Under the pieces are notes generated by a model. That model saw only the letters and a list, made by a program, of their open reading frames with translations, was not told the DNA's origin and made no database searches. Positions 9,566 through 16,943 of a stretch of 64,000 bases of DNA are shown in pieces. This stretch comes from Bacillota bacterium (lineage in GTDB: Bacteria; Bacillota; Clostridia; Lachnospirales; Lachnospiraceae): assembly GCA_023443225.1 (NCBI GenBank), contig JAEZVF010000098.1, positions 147,505-211,504 on the forward strand, written 5' to 3'. The translations under genes and the position numbers were made by a program. Every line of letters starts with the position of its first letter. Within the stretch, counting starts at the first letter, position 1.

Positions 9566-9808
9566 TTAATTCAGTCTTTTAAGAACCTGCTCCAGGAAGA
9601 ATTCTTCCGTGTCCTCTGGTCTAAGTGAAAAAAGAGTATCATTTATCTTAACACATACACCTTTAACACATTCACCAATACAAAATGACCCGTTTAGTTC
9701 TACTTTATCTTCTATTTTATGTACAGCGATTAATTCTTTCAATGATTGTACGATTTCTCTGGATCCTTTTAGATGACAGGAGCTTCCAATACATATCGTG
9801 ATTACCAT
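9566..9808 (-). CDS. Small thioredoxin-like [2Fe-2S] protein heading the sensory hydrogenase operon
   Basis: An 80-residue NuoE-type [2Fe-2S] domain with CIGSSCHLKGS at residues 6-16 and SFCIGEC in the middle. It shares the IGSxCHLKGS motif, spacing and C-terminal EFF-x-L ending with the 84-residue product at 4656-4910, so the two are paralogues placed in two different hydrogenase operons. AGGAGG precedes the ATG. It is the first gene after the promoter at 9858-9886 and the Rex-like site. It may pass electrons to or from the sensory hydrogenase; this is untested inference. Confidence 0.87.
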   Translation of the reverse strand: MVITICIGSSCHLKGSREIVQSLKELIAVHKIEDKVELNGSFCIGECVKGVCVKINDTLFSLRPEDTEEFFLEQVLKRLN

Positions 9809-9827
9809 GTTACACCCTCCTAAAAGA

Positions 9828-9845
9828 TTGTTTTTAATTTAACAA
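9828..9845 (-). promoter_or_regulatory. Candidate Rex operator
   Basis: On the plus strand the site reads TTGTTTTTAATTTAACAA. Compared with the Firmicute Rex consensus TTGTTAA-N4-TTAACAA, one half is perfect (TTAACAA) and the other has two mismatches. It lies a few bases downstream of the -10 box and upstream of the first start codon of the minus-strand hydrogenase operon, where a bound repressor would block transcription. The rex gene itself lies at the left window edge. Confidence 0.65.
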
Positions 9846-9857
9846 AGTATTAAATTA

Positions 9858-9886
9858 ATTCTAACATGTTATGCTAGTACTGTCAA
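9858..9886 (-). promoter_or_regulatory. Sigma-A type promoter of the sensory hydrogenase operon
   Basis: Read on the minus strand: TTGACA (9886-9881), a 17-nt spacer, then TAGAAT (9863-9858). The -35 is perfect and the -10 has one mismatch. Transcription would enter the small [2Fe-2S] protein gene at 9808 through the Rex-like site. Confidence 0.8.
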
Positions 9887-10092
9887 AGTATATTTATAAG
9901 TTTTCAATAGGGTTCTTTTGGCTTTTTATCTATTTATAGAGTCAGGATAGGAAACACTATGAAACTTACTTTCCTTCAAGGATGGATTAATTTGGTTAAA
10001 TAATTAACACCTACAAGCTCTTTGCTTTACTGAGTAATTTGCCAAAAGCCTCTGCAGCCAACATTCAGTGATGGATAGAAAAAAATTTTCAG

Positions 10093-10120
10093 TTGTAATC
10101 ATGAAATCTTGTGCTATAAT
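10093..10120 (+). promoter_or_regulatory. Promoter of asnS
   Basis: TTGTAA (10093-10098), 16-nt spacer, perfect TATAAT (10115-10120). The predicted leader to the asnS start is only about 30 nt, too short for a T-box. No T-box specifier or TGGNACCGCG motif is visible in 9809-10156, which otherwise holds only the divergent promoter. Confidence 0.7.
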
Positions 10121-10156
10121 AGGGAAAGATATATAAAAGGCAAAGGAGTCGAAAGA

Positions 10157-11548
10157 ATGGAACTAATAACAATTCGAGAACTGTACAGAGATAAAGAACA
10201 GTATATTGGTAAAGATATTAAGGTAGGCGGATGGGTGAGAAGTGTCAGAGATTCGAAAACATTTGGCTTTATCGTATTACATGATGGATCATTTTTTGAA
10301 ACACTTCAAATCGTATATCATGATAAATTAAATAATTTTTCAGAGATTTCAAAGTTAAATGTTGGTTCTGCTATTATAATAGAAGGAACTTTAGTAGCAA
10401 CACCTGAGGCAAAACAACCATTTGAGATTCAGGCGAGTGCGATTCAGATCGAAGGTCATTCTACGGCAGACTATCCTTTGCAGAAAAAGAGACATAGTTT
10501 AGAATATCTTAGAACAATTACTCACTTAAGACCTAGAACAAATACGTTTCAAGCAGTATTCCGTGTGCGTTCACTAATCGCTTATGCAATTCATCAATAC
10601 TTTCAGGAAAGAAATTTTGTGTATGTGCATACTCCAATCATTACTGGAAGTGATGCGGAAGGTGCCGGTGAAATGTTCCGTGTCACCACCTTAGATTTGA
10701 CAAATCCTCCATTGACCGAAGATGGAAAGGTGGATGTTAGTGAAGACTTCTTTGGAAAAGAAACCAACCTGACGGTTAGCGGACAATTAAACGGTGAGAC
10801 CTATGCCATGGCATTCCGTGATATCTATACCTTTGGACCGACCTTCCGTGCAGAGAATTCCAATACTACAAGGCATGCAGCAGAATTCTGGATGATAGAG
10901 CCAGAAATTGCATTTGCTGATTTGAAAGATGATATGATATTAGCAGAAGGAATGCTTAAGTATATCATCCGTTATGTTCTGGAACATGCTCCAGAAGAAA
11001 TGAAATTCTTCAATGAGTTTGTGGACAAGGGTTTACTCGAGAGATTACAGCATGTTGCTAATTCAGAATTTGGACATGTAACTTATACAGAAGCAATTGA
11101 AATCCTAGAGAAGAATAACGATAAATTCGATTATAAGGTTAGCTGGGGCTGTGACCTGCAAACAGAGCACGAGAGATACTTAACGGAAGAAATCTATAAG
11201 AAGCCGTTATTTGTTACAGATTATCCAAAAGAAATCAAGGCATTCTATATGAAACTCAATGAAGATAACAAGACGGTTGCGGCTATGGACCTACTAGTTC
11301 CTGGAATCGGTGAAATCATTGGCGGTAGCCAAAGAGAAGACAACTATGATAAATTAGTTGCTAGAATGCAAGAAATGAAATTAAATGAGGAGGACTATTC
11401 CTTCTATCTAGACCTAAGAAAATATGGTTCTACAAGACATGCAGGCTTCGGCTTAGGTTTTGAACGTTGCGTAATGTACCTGACCGGTATGAGTAATATC
11501 CGTGACGTTGTACCATTCCCTCGTACTGTAAATAATTGTGAATTATAA
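10157..11548 (+). CDS. asnS: Asparaginyl-tRNA synthetase
   Basis: A 463-residue class IIb aminoacyl-tRNA synthetase that charges tRNA-Asn. It has an N-terminal OB-fold anticodon-binding domain (about 1-110, VGGWVRSVRDSKTFGFIVLHDG region), then the catalytic core with motif 2 (TTRHAAEFWMIEPE) and motif 3 (GFGLGFERCVMYLTG) and the C-terminal VVPFPRT signature. Length is typical. The ATG at 10157 is preferred over an upstream in-frame ATG at 10109, because AAAGGAG lies at 10142-10148 and the promoter -10 box would otherwise fall inside the gene. It is a single-gene unit followed by a long inverted repeat. Confidence 0.97.
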   Translation: MELITIRELYRDKEQYIGKDIKVGGWVRSVRDSKTFGFIVLHDGSFFETLQIVYHDKLNNFSEISKLNVGSAIIIEGTLVATPEAKQPFEIQASAIQIEGHSTADYPLQKKRHSLEYLRTITHLRPRTNTFQAVFRVRSLIAYAIHQYFQERNFVYVHTPIITGSDAEGAGEMFRVTTLDLTNPPLTEDGKVDVSEDFFGKETNLTVSGQLNGETYAMAFRDIYTFGPTFRAENSNTTRHAAEFWMIEPEIAFADLKDDMILAEGMLKYIIRYVLEHAPEEMKFFNEFVDKGLLERLQHVANSEFGHVTYTEAIEILEKNNDKFDYKVSWGCDLQTEHERYLTEEIYKKPLFVTDYPKEIKAFYMKLNEDNKTVAAMDLLVPGIGEIIGGSQREDNYDKLVARMQEMKLNEEDYSFYLDLRKYGSTRHAGFGLGFERCVMYLTGMSNIRDVVPFPRTVNNCEL

Positions 11549-11607
11549 TTTATAAAGATACCAAAGGGGTTATTGTAAGATTTAATGTTTATTAAAGCTT
11601 GCGTTTA

Positions 11608-11679
11608 AAATGCAGGTTGTATTTTATAGATTTTGTGCTCATTAGTAGCGCAGAGTTCTATGAAATACAACCTGCATTT
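11608..11679. repeat. Long inverted repeat between convergent genes
   Basis: Perfect 17-bp arms at 11608-11624 and 11663-11679 enclose 38 nt that can pair further (ATAGA with TCTAT). It lies between asnS and the convergent small membrane gene, whose stop codon overlaps the right arm. A terminator role is likely by position, but no U-tract follows on either strand, so it may rather protect 3' ends. Confidence 0.6.
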
Positions 11680-12019
11680 AAAAAATAAGTCTTCCAAATA
11701 TAAGTGCTATTATAATACCAAATAGTAAATATATTATTCCGTTCGATCCGTTATCATGAACAGCTTCTAAATTATATTTTTTATCAAATTGTAGTTTGTC
11801 AATTAAAAAGAAAATACAGGCTGTTATCGAAATAATAGTGCTAATGATGGAAAATATAATACAATATCCAGGTAACAGTGATAATATATTTAGGATTAAT
11901 AATAAAATACTTGTAAACAGGGACATAATAGCAAGCAATAAAGAAATTTTACCTTTTTTAGAGGGGATATACTTTATTCGTACTTCTTTTTTGGGGTTTT
12001 GTTTGTATAAATTAGACAT
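11678..12019 (-). CDS. Small membrane protein of unknown function
   Basis: A 113-residue protein with a positively charged N terminus (about 26 residues rich in Lys), then three hydrophobic segments at roughly 27-48, 53-72 and 93-113. It probably has three membrane passes. I do not recognise a family. The start is supported by AAGGAGG-like sequence just upstream (AGGAGGTAC on the minus strand). It stands alone between asnS, which converges on it, and the ABC transporter genes, which diverge from it. No catalytic motif is visible. Confidence 0.6.
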   Translation of the reverse strand: MSNLYKQNPKKEVRIKYIPSKKGKISLLLAIMSLFTSILLLILNILSLLPGYCIIFSIISTIISITACIFFLIDKLQFDKKYNLEAVHDNGSNGIIYLLFGIIIALIFGRLIF

Positions 12020-12254
12020 ATGTACCTCCTTCCTTTCAAGTATTATTACACTTTATAAACATTATACTATTGCTGTAATTAATTTACAATGTCAAATTTT
12101 AAGGTATCTTATATATTACTTGTATCAGCTACTGGTATAGGGTACACAGTAGATTCGTATCATTATTATTTAAAAGTTAGAAATTTATTTTCACAAGCAC
12201 TTTATGCCGAATCTTAATAAAATAATTTAAAGAAATTGGCTATATTTATTATGA

Positions 12255-12303
12255 GATGCAGACTCACCCAAATTTATCATCGAGTGAGTCTGTATCTTTT
12301 TTT
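12255..12303 (+). terminator. Intrinsic terminator, plus strand, with no obvious upstream gene
   Basis: A 13-bp stem (12255-12267 with 12284-12296, one G-U pair) followed by a run of seven T. It points in the plus direction, but the gene to its left (11678-12019) is on the minus strand and asnS ends 700 nt earlier. It could insulate the transporter operon or end an unannotated plus-strand RNA. The stretch 12020-12408 otherwise holds only AT-rich sequence and a TATAAT at 12345-12350, the likely transporter -10. Confidence 0.75.
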
Positions 12304-12408
12304 ATTGTGCCAGATAGTAAAGATTAACAATAAATTTACAAAAATATAATAGTGAATAGATATTTATGTTCTATATTTGAATAAAAGGTATAAGAAAGGT
12401 GCATATGG

Positions 12409-13443
12409 ATGAATAAAATTGAGATGGTCAATATTGATAAAGCATATGATAAGCAAAAACCAGTAATCAAAGATTTGAATTTAGACATCCGTGAAGGAAG
12501 TTTTACTGTACTTTTAGGTCCTTCCGGTTGTGGAAAATCGACAACTTTAAGAATAATTGCGGGTTTAGAAAAAGAAAGCAGCGGTGAGCTTTATATTAAC
12601 GGAAAAAGCATGAAGAATGTAGAACCAGGGGATCGAGATATAGCCATGGTATTTCAGAATTATGCGTTATATCCAACGATGACGGTGCGAGGAAATATAG
12701 AATTTGGACTAATTAATAATAAACTTCCCAAAGAGGAACGTGAGAAAAGAATTCATGAAATTGGAGATGTAGTAGGATTAACCGAATTCATGAATCGAAA
12801 ACCATATTCCTTATCAGGTGGTCAAAGACAAAGAGTGGCATTAGCAAGAGCTATGGTAAAAAATCCATCGGTGTTTTTAATGGATGAACCCTTATCAAAT
12901 CTTGATGCAAAGCTTAGAAGTCAGTTGCGTACGGAACTTATTGAACTCTATCGCCGATTAAATACAACATTTGTTTATGTCACACATGATCAGATGGAAG
13001 CAATGTCGATGGGAACTGAAATCATACTTTTACATCAGGGAAAGATTATGCAGCAGGGAACGCCATATGTAATTTATAACAACCCCAAAAACGTGTTTAC
13101 TGCTCAATTCATTGGAACTCCTCCAATGAATGTTTTAGATATAAAAGACGTAAATAATTTAAGAATTCCATATGCAGATGCATGCTATTTAGGATTCCGA
13201 CCGGAACATGCAAAGCTGTATGAGGGTATCTTAGAGAATGAGAATGGCCTGAATTTGATGGGAGAAGTGGTAACACATGAAATGCTAGGTTCCGAGATAC
13301 TGTACAAGGTCAATACAGTATACGGAAGGGTAAATATAAAGGTATTTGATCTAGGAAGAATTTTGGAAAAAGAAGTTACTATATTTATTCCTAAAAATAA
13401 GATGTATTATTTTGATGATAAACAGAATCGGATTAACTTTTAA
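12409..13443 (+). CDS. ABC transporter ATP-binding protein, MalK/UgpC type
   Basis: A 344-residue ATPase with Walker A GPSGCGKST (near residue 40), Q-loop, signature LSGGQRQR, Walker B VFLMDEPLSNLD and switch histidine VTHDQ. A C-terminal TOBE/OB extension is typical of carbohydrate-uptake (CUT1) and glycerol-3-phosphate importers. It energises uptake through the two permeases encoded next. Order is ATPase, permease, permease, binding protein, phosphodiesterase, all on one strand with short gaps. AAAGG lies upstream of the ATG. Exact substrate cannot be read from the ATPase. Confidence 0.92.
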   Translation: MNKIEMVNIDKAYDKQKPVIKDLNLDIREGSFTVLLGPSGCGKSTTLRIIAGLEKESSGELYINGKSMKNVEPGDRDIAMVFQNYALYPTMTVRGNIEFGLINNKLPKEEREKRIHEIGDVVGLTEFMNRKPYSLSGGQRQRVALARAMVKNPSVFLMDEPLSNLDAKLRSQLRTELIELYRRLNTTFVYVTHDQMEAMSMGTEIILLHQGKIMQQGTPYVIYNNPKNVFTAQFIGTPPMNVLDIKDVNNLRIPYADACYLGFRPEHAKLYEGILENENGLNLMGEVVTHEMLGSEILYKVNTVYGRVNIKVFDLGRILEKEVTIFIPKNKMYYFDDKQNRINF

Positions 13444-13489
13444 TATAAGTTGAAAGAAAATGTGAAAAGAAAGGAATGCCGCGATCAAT

Positions 13490-14428
13490 ATGTATAATGC
13501 AAATGGAATTGTAACAGAAAAGAGTAATACCCAGAGTATAAAAACTTTATTGTCTGAAAAAATGAGGGTTGCTGGAAAAAAGGCATTGCCATATGGGTTA
13601 GTAGCACCATCTATGATATTGTTTGGTGTATTTATGATTTATCCAATCCTGTATATGATTTATCTGAGCTTTTTTAAGTGGAATATGTTGAGTGATAAGG
13701 TATTCATTAGCTTTAAAAATTATGTAACGATGTTTACAAATCCTGAATTTGTGCAAGTATTACTCACTACAGTAAAATTTATGGTAGGAACAGTAAGTGT
13801 TAGCATTATTATAGCGCTTCTTCTCGCTTTGTATTTACAAAGCAATACAAAAATCAATCGATTCCTGCAGGGAGTTATTTTTACACCGTATATTGTTTCT
13901 CTTGTATCAATAGCATTTATCTTTATGTGGATGATGGATAGTGATCTTGGCCTTTTCAATTACATATTAGACTTATTACATTTACCAAAGGTTCGCTGGT
14001 TAGAGGATCCCAAGGTAGCGATATATTCTTTGGTTTTAGTTAATATATGGAAGGGTGTTGGATATTATACAATCATATTTATATCAGCTCTTCAGAGCAT
14101 TCCTACATACCTATATGAAGCGGCAAAATTAGATAAGACTAGTAAAATAAAGACATTTTTTCGTATTACCTTACCAATGATTTCACCGACCTTGTTTTTT
14201 GTTACTTTAACAGGTATCATTTCAGGCTTAAAAGTTTTTGAAACCATCAATATTATGACAGGTGGAGGAAATTCGACAAATACACTTGTCTATAATATAT
14301 ATGAATATGGATATTCTTATTTTAAAATTGGATATGCCTCTGCTATGGGTGTTGTAATGATGATATTTATCAGTTTGATAACACTACTATATTTTAAGAC
14401 ATTAAGTAAAAGAGTATATTACCGCTAA
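13490..14428 (+). CDS. ABC sugar/glycerophosphate permease, UgpA/MalF type
   Basis: A 312-residue inner-membrane permease with six predicted helices. The cytoplasmic coupling motif EAAKLDKTSKIKTFFRITLP near residue 215 matches the EAA loop of binding-protein-dependent importers. The N-terminal ~35 residues are cytoplasmic and charged. It pairs with the UgpE-type permease encoded 90 nt downstream. The ribosome site (AAGGA) is a rather long 14 nt from the ATG, and no better in-frame start is visible. Confidence 0.92.
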   Translation: MYNANGIVTEKSNTQSIKTLLSEKMRVAGKKALPYGLVAPSMILFGVFMIYPILYMIYLSFFKWNMLSDKVFISFKNYVTMFTNPEFVQVLLTTVKFMVGTVSVSIIIALLLALYLQSNTKINRFLQGVIFTPYIVSLVSIAFIFMWMMDSDLGLFNYILDLLHLPKVRWLEDPKVAIYSLVLVNIWKGVGYYTIIFISALQSIPTYLYEAAKLDKTSKIKTFFRITLPMISPTLFFVTLTGIISGLKVFETINIMTGGGNSTNTLVYNIYEYGYSYFKIGYASAMGVVMMIFISLITLLYFKTLSKRVYYR

Positions 14429-14517
14429 TATTCAGCTGATAAACGAGGTGTGTATTTCTACATTTATACTCTAATTACAGACTTTTAATCCTATTAAGCT
14501 ATTTATCGGAGGTTAAC

Positions 14518-15345
14518 ATGAGTACAAAAAAAATTCTACTTGCTACTTCAAAAACATTAATAAATATTCTGATTTTATTCATATTTTTTGTACCATTTTA
14601 TTGGATGTTATTGACTGCAGTTAAATCACTTGGGCAGACCATGATATTTCCACCAACATTCATTGTGAAATCACCCCATTTTGAAAACTTTTTAAATGCT
14701 TATCATGCGATACCATTCTTGAAGTATACCCTAAATAGTTTAATCGTTACCGGCGGAACCTTATTGTGTCAGTTCTTGACTATTATTCCTGCAGCATATG
14801 CATTTGCAAGATTTCAATTCAAGCTTAAAAATTTCTTATTCGGTATCACACTTGCAACAATGATGATACCAGGACAATTGGTTTTCCTCCCCATATTTTT
14901 GCTCTTTAGTAAGTGGGGATTGATTAACAGTTATTGGTCATTGATTCTTCCGTCTGCTACGAGTGCCTTTGGAATATTTATGTTGCGACAGACATTTAAA
15001 CAGGTGCCGGAAGAGTTGATTGAAGCTGCAAGGCTAGATAAAAGCAGTGAACTAAAGATTATTTTTAAAATAATGCTCCCAATCGCCAGACCAACGGTTG
15101 TAACCTTGGGGCTGTTAACCTTTATCGGAACTTGGAATGATTATTTCTGGCCATTAGTTATGACCACGAATGATACGGTAAGGACTCTTCCAGTAGGAAT
15201 AGCTTCGTTAAGAATGGTAGAAGGAGGTATTTCGTATCATACCGTAATGGCTGGAAATGTAATATTAATTGTTCCTATTTTAATAATTTATTTTTTAGCA
15301 CAGGGACAGATCATTAAGGCATTTACCTATATGGGTGAAAAGTAG
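14518..15345 (+). CDS. ABC sugar/glycerophosphate permease, UgpE/MalG type
   Basis: A 275-residue permease with six predicted membrane segments and the EAA loop EAARLDKSSELKIIFKIMLP near residue 180. The closing segment reads GQIIKAFTYMGEK, similar to many UgpE/LacG permeases that end in KG or K. It forms the second half of the membrane channel. TCGGAGG lies 5-6 nt before the ATG. It is followed by a hairpin, then the binding-protein gene. Confidence 0.92.
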   Translation: MSTKKILLATSKTLINILILFIFFVPFYWMLLTAVKSLGQTMIFPPTFIVKSPHFENFLNAYHAIPFLKYTLNSLIVTGGTLLCQFLTIIPAAYAFARFQFKLKNFLFGITLATMMIPGQLVFLPIFLLFSKWGLINSYWSLILPSATSAFGIFMLRQTFKQVPEELIEAARLDKSSELKIIFKIMLPIARPTVVTLGLLTFIGTWNDYFWPLVMTTNDTVRTLPVGIASLRMVEGGISYHTVMAGNVILIVPILIIYFLAQGQIIKAFTYMGEK

Positions 15346-15359
15346 TAAGAGGCTTAGCG

Positions 15360-15381
15360 TTATGTCAAACAAGTGACATAA
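15360..15381 (+). repeat. Intergenic hairpin between permease and binding-protein genes
   Basis: TTATGTCA, a 6-nt loop, TGACATAA: a perfect 8-bp stem with no U-run. Hairpins in this position often protect upstream or downstream message segments and help give high binding-protein expression; here that is inference. Confidence 0.45.
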
Positions 15382-15486
15382 AAGAGTAGAAAAGATAGAT
15401 GCCTATATTCAAATGAAAATAAGCTTAATTTAAGAATAGAAATATGCATCTGTGTTTTATAAATCAAAAAATATGGAGGAAGAAAA

Positions 15487-16872
15487 ATGAGAGTATTAAG
15501 AAAAGGGAAAAGATTAATGGTTCTTTGTTTAATTGCGACTATCCTAATGGGTTTCACTGGCTGCAGCAGTAATACAAAAGCAGAAGAGACAAATCAGCAA
15601 AATACGGAGAGTACAGAAGCAAGCAACAATTCTGCAACAACACAGGAGGATAAAGTTGCTGCATCAGCATCAGATTCTACAGATAAGGTAACTGAAATCA
15701 CTTTCTGGTATTCTTGGACAGACAAAATACAAGAGAATAACATAGCACTTACCGATGAGTTTAATGAAACGGTTGGTAAGGAAAAAGGAATTCATGTAAC
15801 GGCAGAATATCAGGGAACTTATGATGATCTTCATCAAAAGCTACAGGCTGCTTATGTAGCTGGAACAACACCTGAAGTCACAGTAATGGAAATTGCATCA
15901 ATTAAGACATTTGCAATGAATGGAGTATTGGAACCATTGGATCCTTATATTAATAAAGCAGGAGTGGATTTAAGTGATTTTCAAGAGGGCTTAATGAAAA
16001 ATTCCTATAATGAGAACGTCTGTTATGGGCTTCCCTATCTAAGAAGTACACCAATCATGTACCTAAATGCAACGATGCTTAAGGAAGCAGGGCTTGATGC
16101 AGCAGGGCCAACTACCTGGGAAGAATTAGCACAGTATGCAAGAACCATTCATGAAAAGACTGGAAAGTATGGAATATCAGCCTATAGTTATATTTGGACC
16201 TTGGAAGCATTTATGATGGAACATGGAAGTACCGTGCTAAATGAAGATGAGACAGCAACAAACTTAAATTCAGCAGAATCAAAGAAAATTATCTCATTCT
16301 TTAAAGACCTTAAAAAGGATGGAAGTGCTCATTTGCTTTCTGCAGCAGAATCCGACAAGGTATTAGTTGATGTTATGAATCAAGATACCGCCATTTGGTT
16401 CAGCTCTACCGGTGACCTAACAAATTGTTTGCAGATTGCAAAAGATAATGGGTTTGAACTTGCAACGGCATTTATACCAAAAGACACACAGTATGGAGTA
16501 CCAACAGGTGGATGCAACCTTATTATGACAACAAATGTTTCTGATGAAGAAAAAGCAGCAGCATGGGAATTCATTCAGTGGATGACTGAATCAGAACAGA
16601 CAATCAAAGCAAGTAGAAATACTGGTTATCTACCATCACGAATTAGTGCAAAAGATTCAGAAGAAATGTTAGCACTATATAAAGAGATACCACAGTACAA
16701 AGTAGCTTTAGATCAGTTAACATACAGTACAGGTCGTCCGATGAACCCTGGTTATGCTGAGGCTACAGACGCAATTCAGGATGCTTTGGATGCAATATGG
16801 GTAAATGATCAGGATGTGGATTCCACTTTGGCAACCCTAGAAACAAAAGTAAATATGTTATTGACAGAATAA
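15487..16872 (+). CDS. Extracellular solute-binding lipoprotein (family 1, UgpB/MalE-like)
   Basis: A 461-residue lipoprotein. The signal peptide runs from residue 1 to about 26 and ends in the lipobox FTGC, with Cys as the lipid-anchored residue. A Ser/Thr/Asn/Glu-rich linker to about residue 72 follows, then the family 1 binding-protein fold starting EITFWYSWTD. It captures the substrate outside the membrane and delivers it to the two permeases. GGAGGA precedes the ATG. The fold is used for oligosaccharides and glycerol-3-phosphate alike. The phosphodiesterase gene that follows favours a phosphorylated or phosphodiester substrate, but this is inference. Confidence 0.92.
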   Translation: MRVLRKGKRLMVLCLIATILMGFTGCSSNTKAEETNQQNTESTEASNNSATTQEDKVAASASDSTDKVTEITFWYSWTDKIQENNIALTDEFNETVGKEKGIHVTAEYQGTYDDLHQKLQAAYVAGTTPEVTVMEIASIKTFAMNGVLEPLDPYINKAGVDLSDFQEGLMKNSYNENVCYGLPYLRSTPIMYLNATMLKEAGLDAAGPTTWEELAQYARTIHEKTGKYGISAYSYIWTLEAFMMEHGSTVLNEDETATNLNSAESKKIISFFKDLKKDGSAHLLSAAESDKVLVDVMNQDTAIWFSSTGDLTNCLQIAKDNGFELATAFIPKDTQYGVPTGGCNLIMTTNVSDEEKAAAWEFIQWMTESEQTIKASRNTGYLPSRISAKDSEEMLALYKEIPQYKVALDQLTYSTGRPMNPGYAEATDAIQDALDAIWVNDQDVDSTLATLETKVNMLLTE

Positions 16873-16943
16873 TGGAAGATGTTGACTGCTACATGTCGGT
16901 ATAACAGCAGTTAAATAAGTTAATTTAGAAATTAGGAGAGAAG

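Noticed and set aside
9809..10156. Possible T-box leader for asnS
   Set aside because: A good promoter lies only ~37 nt before the start, and no T-box bulge or specifier hairpin is present.
11796..12140. Plus-strand frame over the small membrane protein gene
   Set aside because: The minus-strand frame has the better ribosome site and a clear three-helix pattern; this is its shadow.
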